DNA from: Ga0077530 sp035565975
GTDB taxonomy: Bacteria > Pseudomonadota > Alphaproteobacteria > Rhizobiales > Hyphomicrobiaceae
Reading direction: 5' to 3'
DNA: 64,000 nucleotides
Assembly: GCA_035565975.1 (NCBI GenBank)
Contig: DATMRT010000096.1
Span: 1-64,000, forward strand
This document shows positions 8,311-17,965 of the stretch, one piece after another; position 1 is the first letter of the stretch; every line of letters starts with the position of its first letter. Position numbers and translations under genes: made by a program. The notes beneath the pieces are model-generated. The model did no database searches. It was not told where the DNA came from and saw only the letters and a list, made by a program, of their open reading frames with translations.

Positions 8311-9471
8311 TCACGCGACGATGATGCGCGGCCAGCGCACATGGAAGGTGGTGCCGCGCTCCGATGGCGCCCCGGACTGCAGCCGGATGCTGCCGCCGAT
8401 GCGATCGAGCGTGCGCCTGACGAGAGCGAGGCCCATGCCGGAGCTGTCGCCGTCGTCTTTTTCATCCAGTCTGCGGAAGGGCAGGAAAACCGCCTCCTGC
8501 CATTCGGCTGGAATGCCCGGGCCATCATCGCGGACGGTGATATCGAGCGTGTCCTCGCCGATGCGCGCCGAGAGCAGGATGCGACCTTCCGGCCGGTCGT
8601 GATGCTTGATGGCGTTACCGACGAGATTGCGCAGGACGAGTTCCAGCGGCGCCGCCAAGGTCATCAGGTGAGGCCACGTGCCCTCGATCGTGATCGTCAT
8701 GCTCGCGGGCGGCGCCAGGCCTGCCACGACGTCCTCGGCGAGCTGGCGCGTATCTGCCATCGCCATACCCTCGACCTTGCGGCCGGCGCGCGCGTAGTCG
8801 AAGAGGCCATTGAGCATCGCCAGCATGCGGGCCAGATGGTTGCGCATCGCCGCGAGCTTCGCGCCGACGGCATCGAGATTCTGCGCCGCCAGTGCATGGT
8901 CGGCATCGGTGGCGTCGTAGCGGAGCGCGCGCAGCGGCGCCTTGAGATCGTGCGAGATGACGTAGGCGAACTCTTCGAGATCGCGATTGACGAGTTCCAG
9001 CTCCTGGTTGGCGCGTTGAATGGCCTCGCTCTTCTCGACGACCTCGGCCTCGGCCATGGCCCTGAGGCGCATCTGGGTCCTGAGCTCCGATTCGAGCGAG
9101 GAGTGATCCACCACGTTGCGAACGAGCATGAGATGGCAGGCGGCGCCTTCATCCCAGTAGATGTCGAGACTGATGCGCTGCGGCGGCTTTGACGCGGCGC
9201 TTTGCCCGACGTTCATGACGACGTTGGGGATGGTGAGAGGGCCGCCCGATCCCTCGCGCAGTGCGACGATTTCTTCCTCGAAGCCGATGAGTGCCATCAT
9301 GCTTTCGGTGATCGGCCGATCGGCGACGACGAAATCGACGAGCGGGCCGAAGCGGCGTCGCACGACGAGATCGCTATCGAACCAGACCATGCCGAAGGAG
9401 CGCCGCCCGGCCAGAAAGCGGCCGGCGGCGAGAAGAGGCTCTATCTCCTGCGTCCGATCCTCAGACGTCAC
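8311..9471 (-). CDS. Sensor histidine kinase with PAS-like input domain, GTPase-linked
   Basis: A soluble histidine kinase of about 386 residues without membrane spans. The N-terminal 120 residues look PAS-like (FGPLVDFVVADRPI, then an ALIGFEEEIVALREG helix). A coiled linker ends in the HisKA box LEEFAYVISHDLKAPLRALR, with the phosphoacceptor histidine. The HATPase domain has N box LVLRNLVGNAIKHHDRPEG, G1 DDGPGIP and G2 SSGMGLALVRR. The chosen GTG at 9471 overlaps the end of the GTPase gene by 11 bases, and longer starts at 9516 or 9522 are possible. It is the last gene of the coiled-coil/OmpA/GTPase operon and no response regulator is adjacent. The tight coupling suggests the kinase reads, or acts on, the GTPase pathway; that is inference. 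Confidence 0.88.
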   Translation of the reverse strand: MTSEDRTQEIEPLLAAGRFLAGRRSFGMVWFDSDLVVRRRFGPLVDFVVADRPITESMMALIGFEEEIVALREGSGGPLTIPNVVMNVGQSAASKPPQRISLDIYWDEGAACHLMLVRNVVDHSSLESELRTQMRLRAMAEAEVVEKSEAIQRANQELELVNRDLEEFAYVISHDLKAPLRALRYDATDADHALAAQNLDAVGAKLAAMRNHLARMLAMLNGLFDYARAGRKVEGMAMADTRQLAEDVVAGLAPPASMTITIEGTWPHLMTLAAPLELVLRNLVGNAIKHHDRPEGRILLSARIGEDTLDITVRDDGPGIPAEWQEAVFLPFRRLDEKDDGDSSGMGLALVRRTLDRIGGSIRLQSGAPSERGTTFHVRWPRIIVA

Positions 9472-9973
9472 GGCGGAGGATCGAGCTGGCGGCCTCGATG
9501 AAGGTGTCCTCGACATTGGCACCCGTCTTTGCGGAGGTGAGCAGGACCGGCTGGCGGGCCTCCCGGAGTTTGGCCGGCAGCTCGGCGGCTTCGCCGTCCG
9601 CCATGAGGTCGACCTTGTTGGCGATGAACGAGAAGTGGCGGCCCGGCAGTGCCTCCTGGAAATTCTCGGCGAGGCTCACCATGGCCTCGAGCGTCGTACG
9701 CCGCTTGAGATCGCCGATGATGAGCGCGGCCGAAGCACCCTTGATGTAGACGTGGCGGAAGATGCTTTGCCCGAAATTGCCGTCGGTGTCCCAGACGATA
9801 AGCTCGATGGCCTGGTCTCTGTTCGGCCCGGCTTGCGTGATCGGCACGCGATAAAGCTCGACGCCGAACGTCGACTTGTACTCCGTCTCGAAGCGCCCTT
9901 CCACGAGGCGGCGGATCAGCGATGTCTTGCCGACGCCGATCTCGCCGAGCAGCATGAGTTTGCGCGAGATCAT
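9461..9973 (-). CDS. Ras-like small GTPase (prokaryotic Rab/Roc type)
   Basis: A 170-residue stand-alone GTPase of the Ras superfamily. Motifs are in order: P loop GEIGVGKTS (residues 10-18), switch I threonine in YKSTFGVE (T35), switch II WDTDGN (61-66), base-specificity NKVD (119-122) and TSAKTG (146-151). Switch II differs from the usual DTAGQ: alanine becomes aspartate and the catalytic glutamine position is asparagine, which predicts slow intrinsic hydrolysis. It is not an MglA by motif. Its start overlaps the stop of the OmpA-domain gene by four bases, and its stop overlaps the kinase start, so the three are probably translationally coupled. A membrane-signalling switch is the likely role. 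Confidence 0.92.
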   Translation of the reverse strand: MISRKLMLLGEIGVGKTSLIRRLVEGRFETEYKSTFGVELYRVPITQAGPNRDQAIELIVWDTDGNFGQSIFRHVYIKGASAALIIGDLKRRTTLEAMVSLAENFQEALPGRHFSFIANKVDLMADGEAAELPAKLREARQPVLLTSAKTGANVEDTFIEAASSILRRDV

Positions 9974-11724
9974 TGGGCCTCGCCGACGAAGGCGGGTTCG
10001 AACACGACGCGCCGGTTGGGACTCGAGGCGCCGCTGCGCTGGCTGATGTCGAGGATGGCCGTGCGCCCGACGGTCCTGAGACGGGAAGGATCGACACCGC
10101 GGCGCACGAGGTCGGCTGCGACGCGATCAGCGCGAGCCTGCGCCAGCGGGAGATTGCGATCGTTGGTCCCGCGCTCGTCGGTGTAGCCGACGATGCGGAC
10201 GACCGTGTCGGCGTCACGCATGAGCCTGGCGAGCGTATCCAGGGCTGCATCAGTGCGGTCGGGAGAGCTGTACGTCGTATCCTCGGAGAAGAAGATCGCG
10301 TGTGATCGTAGCCAATTCTCCAGGTCGACGCGCGGATCTGGCTTCGGGGCGAGGGCCGCAATCTCTTTGCGCAGGTTCTGCAGCTCCGCGTTGACGCTGG
10401 CCGAGCGCGCCATGGTGTCGAGCGTGGCGTTCACCCCCTCCATGGACCTGCTCATGCCGGCAAGCGTAGTGGCCATCGTCTCCAATCGCGCTTCGAGGGC
10501 GGCGAGACGCTCGCGCGTGCGCGCGGCCTCGTCTGCGAGATGTGCGCTTTCGGCGCCAGGAACGACGCCGATGGTCTCTGTGATCACCGAAGCCGGGGCA
10601 ACCTCGCCGAGGCGCTTCAGGATGTCCGCACGCGTGTCGCCGGAGGGCGCGAGCCCGCTCACTTCGATGCGCCCGCCGCCGTATTCGACCGTCGCCCGTG
10701 TCGGATAGCCCTTCAGGGCGGGCGTCCCGGCGATGACCTTGTCGACGGCAGCTTGCAGCGTGCTGGTCCGGTACGTGACGTAGCCCTGCCAGCCGAAGTA
10801 CGTCACGAGCGCCAGGGCCAGCAGCCAGAGCAGAAAGCGCAGGGGGCGCATTCCGGACCGTCGCTGCGCCTCGCGCAGGCTTTTCTGCCGCTCGGCGATG
10901 CCGGACTCGAGGCGGGCGGCAAGGGCTGCGAGATCCGGCGTCCGGTCACTCGTTTCGAGTGCGCGGTGGAACTCCTCGTCGAGCAGGGTTTGCACGCCGG
11001 CGCCCGCGTGGCCGCGGCATTTGGCGGCGAGGAGGTGTAGCGGTGAGCCGCGCAGGTAGACCGTGTGGGCGCCGAAATCGATCGTGCGCAGACCTGCCTT
11101 GTCGGCCTCGTAGACCTCCTCGATGAAAGCCGTCATCGCCGTGAGCATGCCACTCAGGAGGGCATCTTTTCCGTTCGACGTGCGGGCCTCGGGATTTTGC
11201 GGGTCCGATCGGCTCCAGTGCGCAAGCAGCTCGCCCGAGCCGCGACGGATGAGGTGAAGCTCCTCCACCTCGAAGTGGCCGGTGTCGGCGAGGGCCAGCT
11301 CGGCCATGGAGCGTCCGGTCGTCCAGCTCCTGATCCGCAGCGAGAGGCGGTTCTTCGTCAGTCCATCCTCGAGGCGGCGATTGATGTCCTCCATGAGGTC
11401 GCGAATCGCGCTCCGCACGTAGTCGCGGACCATGACGCCGATGTGCGTATAGAGCTTGCCGGGCAGTGCATCGCTGCTGGCCTCCACCTCCGTGCGTACG
11501 GTGCGCACGACGAGCGGCGCGAGGGCATCGGCGACCTGATGGTGATTGGCGGCTTCTGCGTCGCGCAGCGCACCTTCGAGCGTCGCGGCGACACTGCTCC
11601 GAAAGCTCGCGTCGGAGCCTGCGCGCTCGGCGACGGCCGCGAGACGCTGTGCGAGCGCGTCGAGCTCGCGACTCTCCTTGTCGAAGAGCAATTGTTTGAG
11701 TCGGATGACGCCGTCCTGCGACAT
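9970..11724 (-). CDS. Membrane-anchored OmpA-domain protein with BON-like region
   Basis: A 584-residue protein with a long cytoplasmic N-terminal half, opening IRLKQLLFDKESRELDALAQ and including SWTTGRSMAELALADTGHFE and a GKDALLSGMLTAMTAF helix. One membrane span follows near residues 296-316 (FLLWLLALALVTYFGW). Next come a BON-like stretch (YPTRATVEYGGGRIEVSGLA), a coiled coil around residues 400-450, and a C-terminal OmpA domain (about 475-580) with the peptidoglycan-binding signature around VRIVGYTDERGTNDRNLPLA and QARADRVAADLVRRGV. So the protein should tie a cytoplasmic domain to the cell wall. It is four-base coupled to the Ras-like GTPase, suggesting that the cytoplasmic half regulates or receives the GTPase. 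Confidence 0.88.
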   Translation of the reverse strand: MSQDGVIRLKQLLFDKESRELDALAQRLAAVAERAGSDASFRSSVAATLEGALRDAEAANHHQVADALAPLVVRTVRTEVEASSDALPGKLYTHIGVMVRDYVRSAIRDLMEDINRRLEDGLTKNRLSLRIRSWTTGRSMAELALADTGHFEVEELHLIRRGSGELLAHWSRSDPQNPEARTSNGKDALLSGMLTAMTAFIEEVYEADKAGLRTIDFGAHTVYLRGSPLHLLAAKCRGHAGAGVQTLLDEEFHRALETSDRTPDLAALAARLESGIAERQKSLREAQRRSGMRPLRFLLWLLALALVTYFGWQGYVTYRTSTLQAAVDKVIAGTPALKGYPTRATVEYGGGRIEVSGLAPSGDTRADILKRLGEVAPASVITETIGVVPGAESAHLADEAARTRERLAALEARLETMATTLAGMSRSMEGVNATLDTMARSASVNAELQNLRKEIAALAPKPDPRVDLENWLRSHAIFFSEDTTYSSPDRTDAALDTLARLMRDADTVVRIVGYTDERGTNDRNLPLAQARADRVAADLVRRGVDPSRLRTVGRTAILDISQRSGASSPNRRVVFEPAFVGEAQ

Positions 11725-11794
11725 GGAGCGGAGCTATCGTATCCAAACCGGCCTGCGGACGACCGGCGCTGCGCGAGTGGCGCCGACAGGCAGC

Positions 11795-12112
11795 TTACTC
11801 ATGGTGGGAAATGCGGCGGATGCGGTCACCGAGCTCGAAGATGCTGCGGGAGAGCTCGTCGAAGGACGACCGGCGCTCGGCGACGTTTTCGGAGGCCAGC
11901 GCCTCAACCCGCGCCTGAAGGACATCCAGCTTGCGTTGGAGGTCGCCAGCGAGTTCCGTCACGCGCGCTTCGAGCGCCTTGAGACGCCCGTCATGATCGC
12001 GCTTGAACTCACCATGGAGCAGGTCGCGGATCTGCTCGAGCTTGTCGTCCGTGGCCTCAGCCGGAGCGGCACCGTTGCGCAGTTCGCCAAGCGAGGTCGC
12101 GTTCATGGGCAT
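11795..12112 (-). CDS. Small coiled-coil protein at the head of the GTPase operon
   Basis: A 105-residue protein that is almost wholly heptad-like from residue 22 on (KLEQIRDLLHGEF, RLKALEARVTELAGDLQRKL, RKLDVLQARVEALASENV). Its IRDLLHGEFKRDHDGRLKAL segment resembles the first 25 residues of the downstream OmpA-domain protein, so the two may share a docking or dimerising motif. It is the first gene of the leftward set, 70 bases before the OmpA-domain gene. The ATG at 12112 has GAAGGGA upstream; the next ATG at 12106 is an alternative. No enzyme motif is seen, and an adaptor role is inferred. Confidence 0.75.
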   Translation of the reverse strand: MPMNATSLGELRNGAAPAEATDDKLEQIRDLLHGEFKRDHDGRLKALEARVTELAGDLQRKLDVLQARVEALASENVAERRSSFDELSRSIFELGDRIRRISHHE

Positions 12113-12381
12113 GTCCCTTCGTACGCGTCAACTCCACCAGGACGTGCACGGAAGGGGCCGGCACGCCATCGTCGAATACCCATCATTGGCAGAAGAAAAT
12201 CTATTTTTCCAGAGCCTTGGCAATATTGGAGCTCGTCATGGATAAATTGGGCGGTTCCGGACGATCTAGTCTTGCCGGGACGGGGATCGCGCGCTCGGTC
12301 GGCCCGGAAGATCTTGGGCGCGCGCCTTTGCGCCTTGAACGGTTCTATGGTTTCCTTGCGGGCGCGCCGAGGAGCATCGAC

Positions 12382-12705
12382 ATGGCCACGCCCACTCGGA
12401 TCACACCTGCCGAAGCCGCCGCCATCCCGCTCCGGGATGGCCGGCTCTCATCTCTCTGTTTCGAAGGCGATGGCGTCGAGATCCGCCATTATGCGCCCAA
12501 GGGCGAGGATCGCCAGACGCCCCATGATCGCGACGAGTTCTATTTCGTGATCTCGGGGAGCGGTACCTACATCCGCGGCACCGAGCGGGTGCGATTCGGG
12601 CCGGGCGACATGCTTTTTGCGGCGGCCGGCGAGGAACATCGTTTCGTCGAGTTCAGCAACGACTTCGCGACCTGGGTGCTGTTCTACGGGTCACAGAAGA
12701 CATGA
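12382..12705 (+). CDS. Cupin-domain protein upstream of boxA
   Basis: A 107-residue single cupin barrel. Motif 1 is recognisable around HDRDEFYFVISGSGTYIRG and motif 2 around FGPGDMLFAAAGEEHRF, giving candidate metal ligands His, Glu and His. The ATG at 12382 has AGGAG eight bases upstream; the frame is open further left but without coding character. Its stop overlaps the boxA start (ATGA), so the two are translationally coupled. Small cupins in degradation operons can be dioxygenase-like or ligand-binding; no specific reaction can be assigned. Confidence 0.8.
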   Translation: MATPTRITPAEAAAIPLRDGRLSSLCFEGDGVEIRHYAPKGEDRQTPHDRDEFYFVISGSGTYIRGTERVRFGPGDMLFAAAGEEHRFVEFSNDFATWVLFYGSQKT

Positions 12706-13919
12706 CGGCGTCCGCTCTCCCCGACGGCCTCAAGAAGCAGCATGTCATCGATCCGGAGATCTGCATTCGCTGCAACACATGCGAAGCGACATGCCCCGTC
12801 GGCGCCGTCACGCACAATGACGCCAACTACGTCGTCGATGCCGAAAAGTGCAACTACTGCATGGACTGCATCTCGCCGTGCCCCACCGGCTCGATCGACA
12901 ACTGGCGGATCGTGCGCGCCGATGCGGCCTATTCGCTCGACGAGCAGATGGAATGGACGGAGCTCCCCAGCCAGGAGGAACTTGGCGACGGCGCGTTGGC
13001 CGCAGCACTTTCCGACGCCAGCGAGGCCGAGATCGCGGCGCTTATTGCTGCGGCTCATGATGGCGCCGGGGGCAAGGCGGTGCCGCCCGCAAGCGCATCG
13101 AAGCCGGCGATCAATCTATTCACGCGCGCGAAGCCGGCCGTCGCCACCATCCAGGGGAATTTCCGCATCACGGACTCCGAGGCCGAGAGCGACGTGCGCC
13201 ACATCGTGCTCTCGTTCGGTGAGACGCACTTTCCCGTGCTCGAAGGGCAGTCGATCGGCATCGTGCCCCCGGTCACCGACGCCGACGGCAAGGAGCTGCC
13301 GATCCGTCTCTATTCGATCGCTTCGGCGCGCGATGGCGAGAAGCGCAACGCCAACAATGTCTCGCTCACGGTGAAGCGCGTACCCGGCGGGCTCGTCTCG
13401 GAGTGGTTGTGCGATCGCAAGGTGGGAGAGAAGGTGTTCGTGACGGGGCCGTTCGGCGCGACCTTCCTCATGCCAAACGACGCCAATGCCCATCTCCTCA
13501 TGATCTGCACGGGAACGGGCTCGGCACCTTTCCGCGCCTTCACCGAGCGCCGCCGCCGCGTCATGGAGGGCGCGGCGGGACGCGCGATCCTGTTCTTCGG
13601 CGCCCGCACGCCGGGCGAGCTTCCCTACTTCGGGCCGCTGCAGAAAGTGCGCAACGATATTCTTGGCAAGCACCTCGTCTATTCGCGCGTGCCCGGTACG
13701 GCGAAGGAATACGTGCAGGACCGCATGCGCGCCGAAGCCGGAGCGCTCGGGCCGCTGATCGGTTCGCCCGCAACGCACATCTTCATCTGCGGGCTCAAGG
13801 GCATGGAGGCCGGTGTGGACGAGGCGCTGGCCGAAATCGCGTCCGCGCATGGCTTCGATTGGTCAAGCCTGAAGCCAGCGATGCGCGGCGAAGGGCGCTA
13901 CCACGTCGAGACGTACTGA
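12702..13919 (+). CDS. boxA: Benzoyl-CoA 2,3-epoxidase reductase component BoxA
   Basis: A 405-residue flavo-iron-sulfur reductase, BoxA, which passes electrons from NADPH to the BoxB oxygenase that epoxidises benzoyl-CoA. Two 4Fe-4S motifs open the protein: cysteines 21, 24, 27, 31 (CIRCNTCEATCP) and 50, 53, 56, 60 (CNYCMDCISPCP). A linker leads to a ferredoxin-NADP reductase module, with the FAD motif RLYSIASA, NADP motifs CTGTGSAPFRAF and FFGARTPGELPYF, and a C-terminal GRYHVETY typical of FNR ends. The gene follows the cupin by a four-base overlap. BoxB and BoxC are not in this window, so either they are elsewhere or the reductase serves another oxygenase. Confidence 0.9.
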   Translation: MTASALPDGLKKQHVIDPEICIRCNTCEATCPVGAVTHNDANYVVDAEKCNYCMDCISPCPTGSIDNWRIVRADAAYSLDEQMEWTELPSQEELGDGALAAALSDASEAEIAALIAAAHDGAGGKAVPPASASKPAINLFTRAKPAVATIQGNFRITDSEAESDVRHIVLSFGETHFPVLEGQSIGIVPPVTDADGKELPIRLYSIASARDGEKRNANNVSLTVKRVPGGLVSEWLCDRKVGEKVFVTGPFGATFLMPNDANAHLLMICTGTGSAPFRAFTERRRRVMEGAAGRAILFFGARTPGELPYFGPLQKVRNDILGKHLVYSRVPGTAKEYVQDRMRAEAGALGPLIGSPATHIFICGLKGMEAGVDEALAEIASAHGFDWSSLKPAMRGEGRYHVETY

Positions 13920-13948
13920 AAGAACGAAACTGGAGAGGGAGCAACCAC

Positions 13949-14716
13949 ATGCGTGGGCTCGAGGGAAAGGGCGCGATCGTTACCGGCGGCGGTGGCGGCA
14001 TCGGCAGTGCGATCTGCAGGCGGCTCGGCGAAGCCGGCGCGCGCGTCGGTGTCTTCGATCGCGACATGGGCGGAGCTCAGCGGACCGCCGAGGCGCTTGC
14101 GGCCAAAGGCGCCATGGCCCAGGCCTACGAGGTCGACATCACGGACCATTCAGCGGTCACGCGTGCCGTCGAAGCCTTCGAGCGTGACATCGGTCCGACG
14201 GACGTGCTGGTGAATAACGCTGGCTGGGACAAGTTCGCCTATTTCCTCACGACCGAGCCCGATCTCTGGCGCAAGATCATCGCGATCAATCTCGAAGGCC
14301 CGATCAATCTCCATCATGCCGTGCTCAAGGGCATGCAGGCGCGCCGCTCGGGCCGCGTCGTCAACATCGCCTCGGATGCCGGCCGCGTCGGCTCCTCCAT
14401 GGAAGCTGTCTACTCCAGTGCCAAGGGCGGCATCATCGCCTTCACCAAGACCATGGCTCGCGAGATGGCGCGCTCGGGCGTGACCTTGAACGTGGTATGC
14501 CCCGGTCCGACCGAGACGCCCCTTCTCGAAGCGCTCACAGGCTCAGGCGATCAGGGCGCGCGGGTGCACGAAGGATTGAAACGGGCCATCCCGCTCGGCC
14601 GTCTCGGCCAGCCCGAGGACATCGCCGGCATGGTGGCTTTCCTCGCGAGCGACGAAGCCGCCTATATCACCGGCCAGGTGATCAGCGTCTCCGGCGGCCT
14701 CACCATGCACGGTTAG
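13949..14716 (+). CDS. badH: Short-chain dehydrogenase, BadH-like (2-hydroxycyclohexanecarboxyl-CoA dehydrogenase)
   Basis: A 255-residue classical SDR with the NAD motif TGGGGGIG near residue 12, VNNAGWD, and a catalytic Ser/Tyr/Lys set (NIASDAGRVGSS, then YSSAKGG). The VCPGPTETPLL segment and the ending ISVSGGLTMHG closely match BadH of anaerobic benzoate degradation, which oxidises 2-hydroxycyclohexane-1-carboxyl-CoA. GGAGAGGGA precedes the ATG at 13949. It sits 29 bases after boxA, an unusual mixture of an aerobic (box) and a reductive or cyclohexane-carboxylate (bad) enzyme. Another acyl-CoA-linked SDR activity remains possible. Confidence 0.72.
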   Translation: MRGLEGKGAIVTGGGGGIGSAICRRLGEAGARVGVFDRDMGGAQRTAEALAAKGAMAQAYEVDITDHSAVTRAVEAFERDIGPTDVLVNNAGWDKFAYFLTTEPDLWRKIIAINLEGPINLHHAVLKGMQARRSGRVVNIASDAGRVGSSMEAVYSSAKGGIIAFTKTMAREMARSGVTLNVVCPGPTETPLLEALTGSGDQGARVHEGLKRAIPLGRLGQPEDIAGMVAFLASDEAAYITGQVISVSGGLTMHG

Positions 14717-14840
14717 CGGGCACCGCCTCGCTTTTGTGGATACAAGCCGGGCGTTGATGCGGCACGGAACACGTTTACGCGCCGCCGCACCCGGTCTAGA
14801 AGAACCTTCTGCCGACCGACCAGCACCCGGAAATCAGCGC

Positions 14841-16859
<2,019 letters not shown>

Positions 16860-17038
16860 GGCCGAGGTCTCGATCGGGGACATCCCGACCGGGCGCGTTT
16901 CCCCAATTCTGTGCCGCATTTGTCACGCCACTAGCATAAGTCACCGGCGGGAGGCGTCGCCATCTTGCGCGCCAGCGCTTGTTGCTGCGACAAAATCCGT
17001 GCGCAGAAATGTTGGGTGCGTGCTGCGGAGCGTAGAGT

Positions 17039-17881
17039 ATGTCCGAGTTCAGTCGGCGGGATTTGCCGCGCCTCGATGCGCGGCTCAGCCGGCGCAGTCT
17101 GGTCGCCGCGGCGGCAATCATCGCCGCAACGGGTCCTGGGACCGCGAATACGGCCTTCGCCTTCGCGCGTTCCAAGCATACCAAGATCAAATGGAAAGAC
17201 GGTTACGAGCCCGGTGAGGGCTGTCACGCGGCGTGTCAGGAAGTGGTTTGCTTCCTCTCCGGAACACGTTTGCTGACACCGGCTGGCGAAGTTGCGATCG
17301 AAGATCTCGCGATCGGTGATCTCCTGACAACCGAAAGCGGCGAGGCGCGCGCGATCCGCTGGATCGGCCGTATCACCGTTGATCGTGATGGCGATAATCC
17401 CTGGCACGCGGATGCGATGCCTGTTCGCGTCGCGAAGGACGCATTCGGCAAAGGCAGGCCGCATCGCGATCTCTACCTTTCACGTTCGCATATGGTGCAT
17501 CTCAACCGCGTGCTGATGCCGATCGGCGATCTCATCAACGGTCGGACCATCGCTGCCGTCGACATCGAAGGCGATCGGCTCCTCTACTATCATGTCGAGC
17601 TTGAGACGCACGATGTGGTCATCGCGGAGGGCGCACCCTGCGAGACCCTGATGACGACAGCGGAGAAGCTTGCCGCGTTCGACAACGTGGATCAGTACTA
17701 CGCGCTCTACGGCGCCCCGGCCGACATGGCCCCCTGTGCGGCATTGGCGGCCTTCAATGGTGGTCGCAGCGAGCTGAAATCTCGCCTCCGCAGCGCCATC
17801 GCGCCGGTGATCGATATCCGCCGTCCGATGGATATCGTCCGCGACGACATCGAGGCCCGGGCCTTCGCGAAGGCGGCCTGA
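17039..17881 (+). CDS. Tat-exported Hint-domain protein
   Basis: A 280-residue protein with a twin-arginine signal (LSRRSLVAAAAIIAATGPG, arginines 18-19) ending near AFAFA. The main part is a Hint (Hedgehog/intein) domain of the bacterial Hint_2 type. It starts at cysteine 71 (VVCFLSGTRLLTPAG), followed by VAIEDLAIGDLLTTESGEAR, the block LYLSRSHMVHLNRVLMPIGD, and a YYHVELETHDVVIAEGAPCE segment. No C-extein follows that would make it an intein; it ends with an arginine-rich tail. Such proteins in alphaproteobacteria are usually extracellular and may autoprocess. It is a single gene between pccA and the converging accC, and its biological role is unknown. Confidence 0.82.
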   Translation: MSEFSRRDLPRLDARLSRRSLVAAAAIIAATGPGTANTAFAFARSKHTKIKWKDGYEPGEGCHAACQEVVCFLSGTRLLTPAGEVAIEDLAIGDLLTTESGEARAIRWIGRITVDRDGDNPWHADAMPVRVAKDAFGKGRPHRDLYLSRSHMVHLNRVLMPIGDLINGRTIAAVDIEGDRLLYYHVELETHDVVIAEGAPCETLMTTAEKLAAFDNVDQYYALYGAPADMAPCAALAAFNGGRSELKSRLRSAIAPVIDIRRPMDIVRDDIEARAFAKAA

Positions 17882-17965
17882 AGCTCGAATACACGTCATT
17901 TGCTGATCCGCCGGCCTCTCGTGCTGGCGTATCTGTTTTTGGGGGCGTGAAGCGGGCAGATCCGA

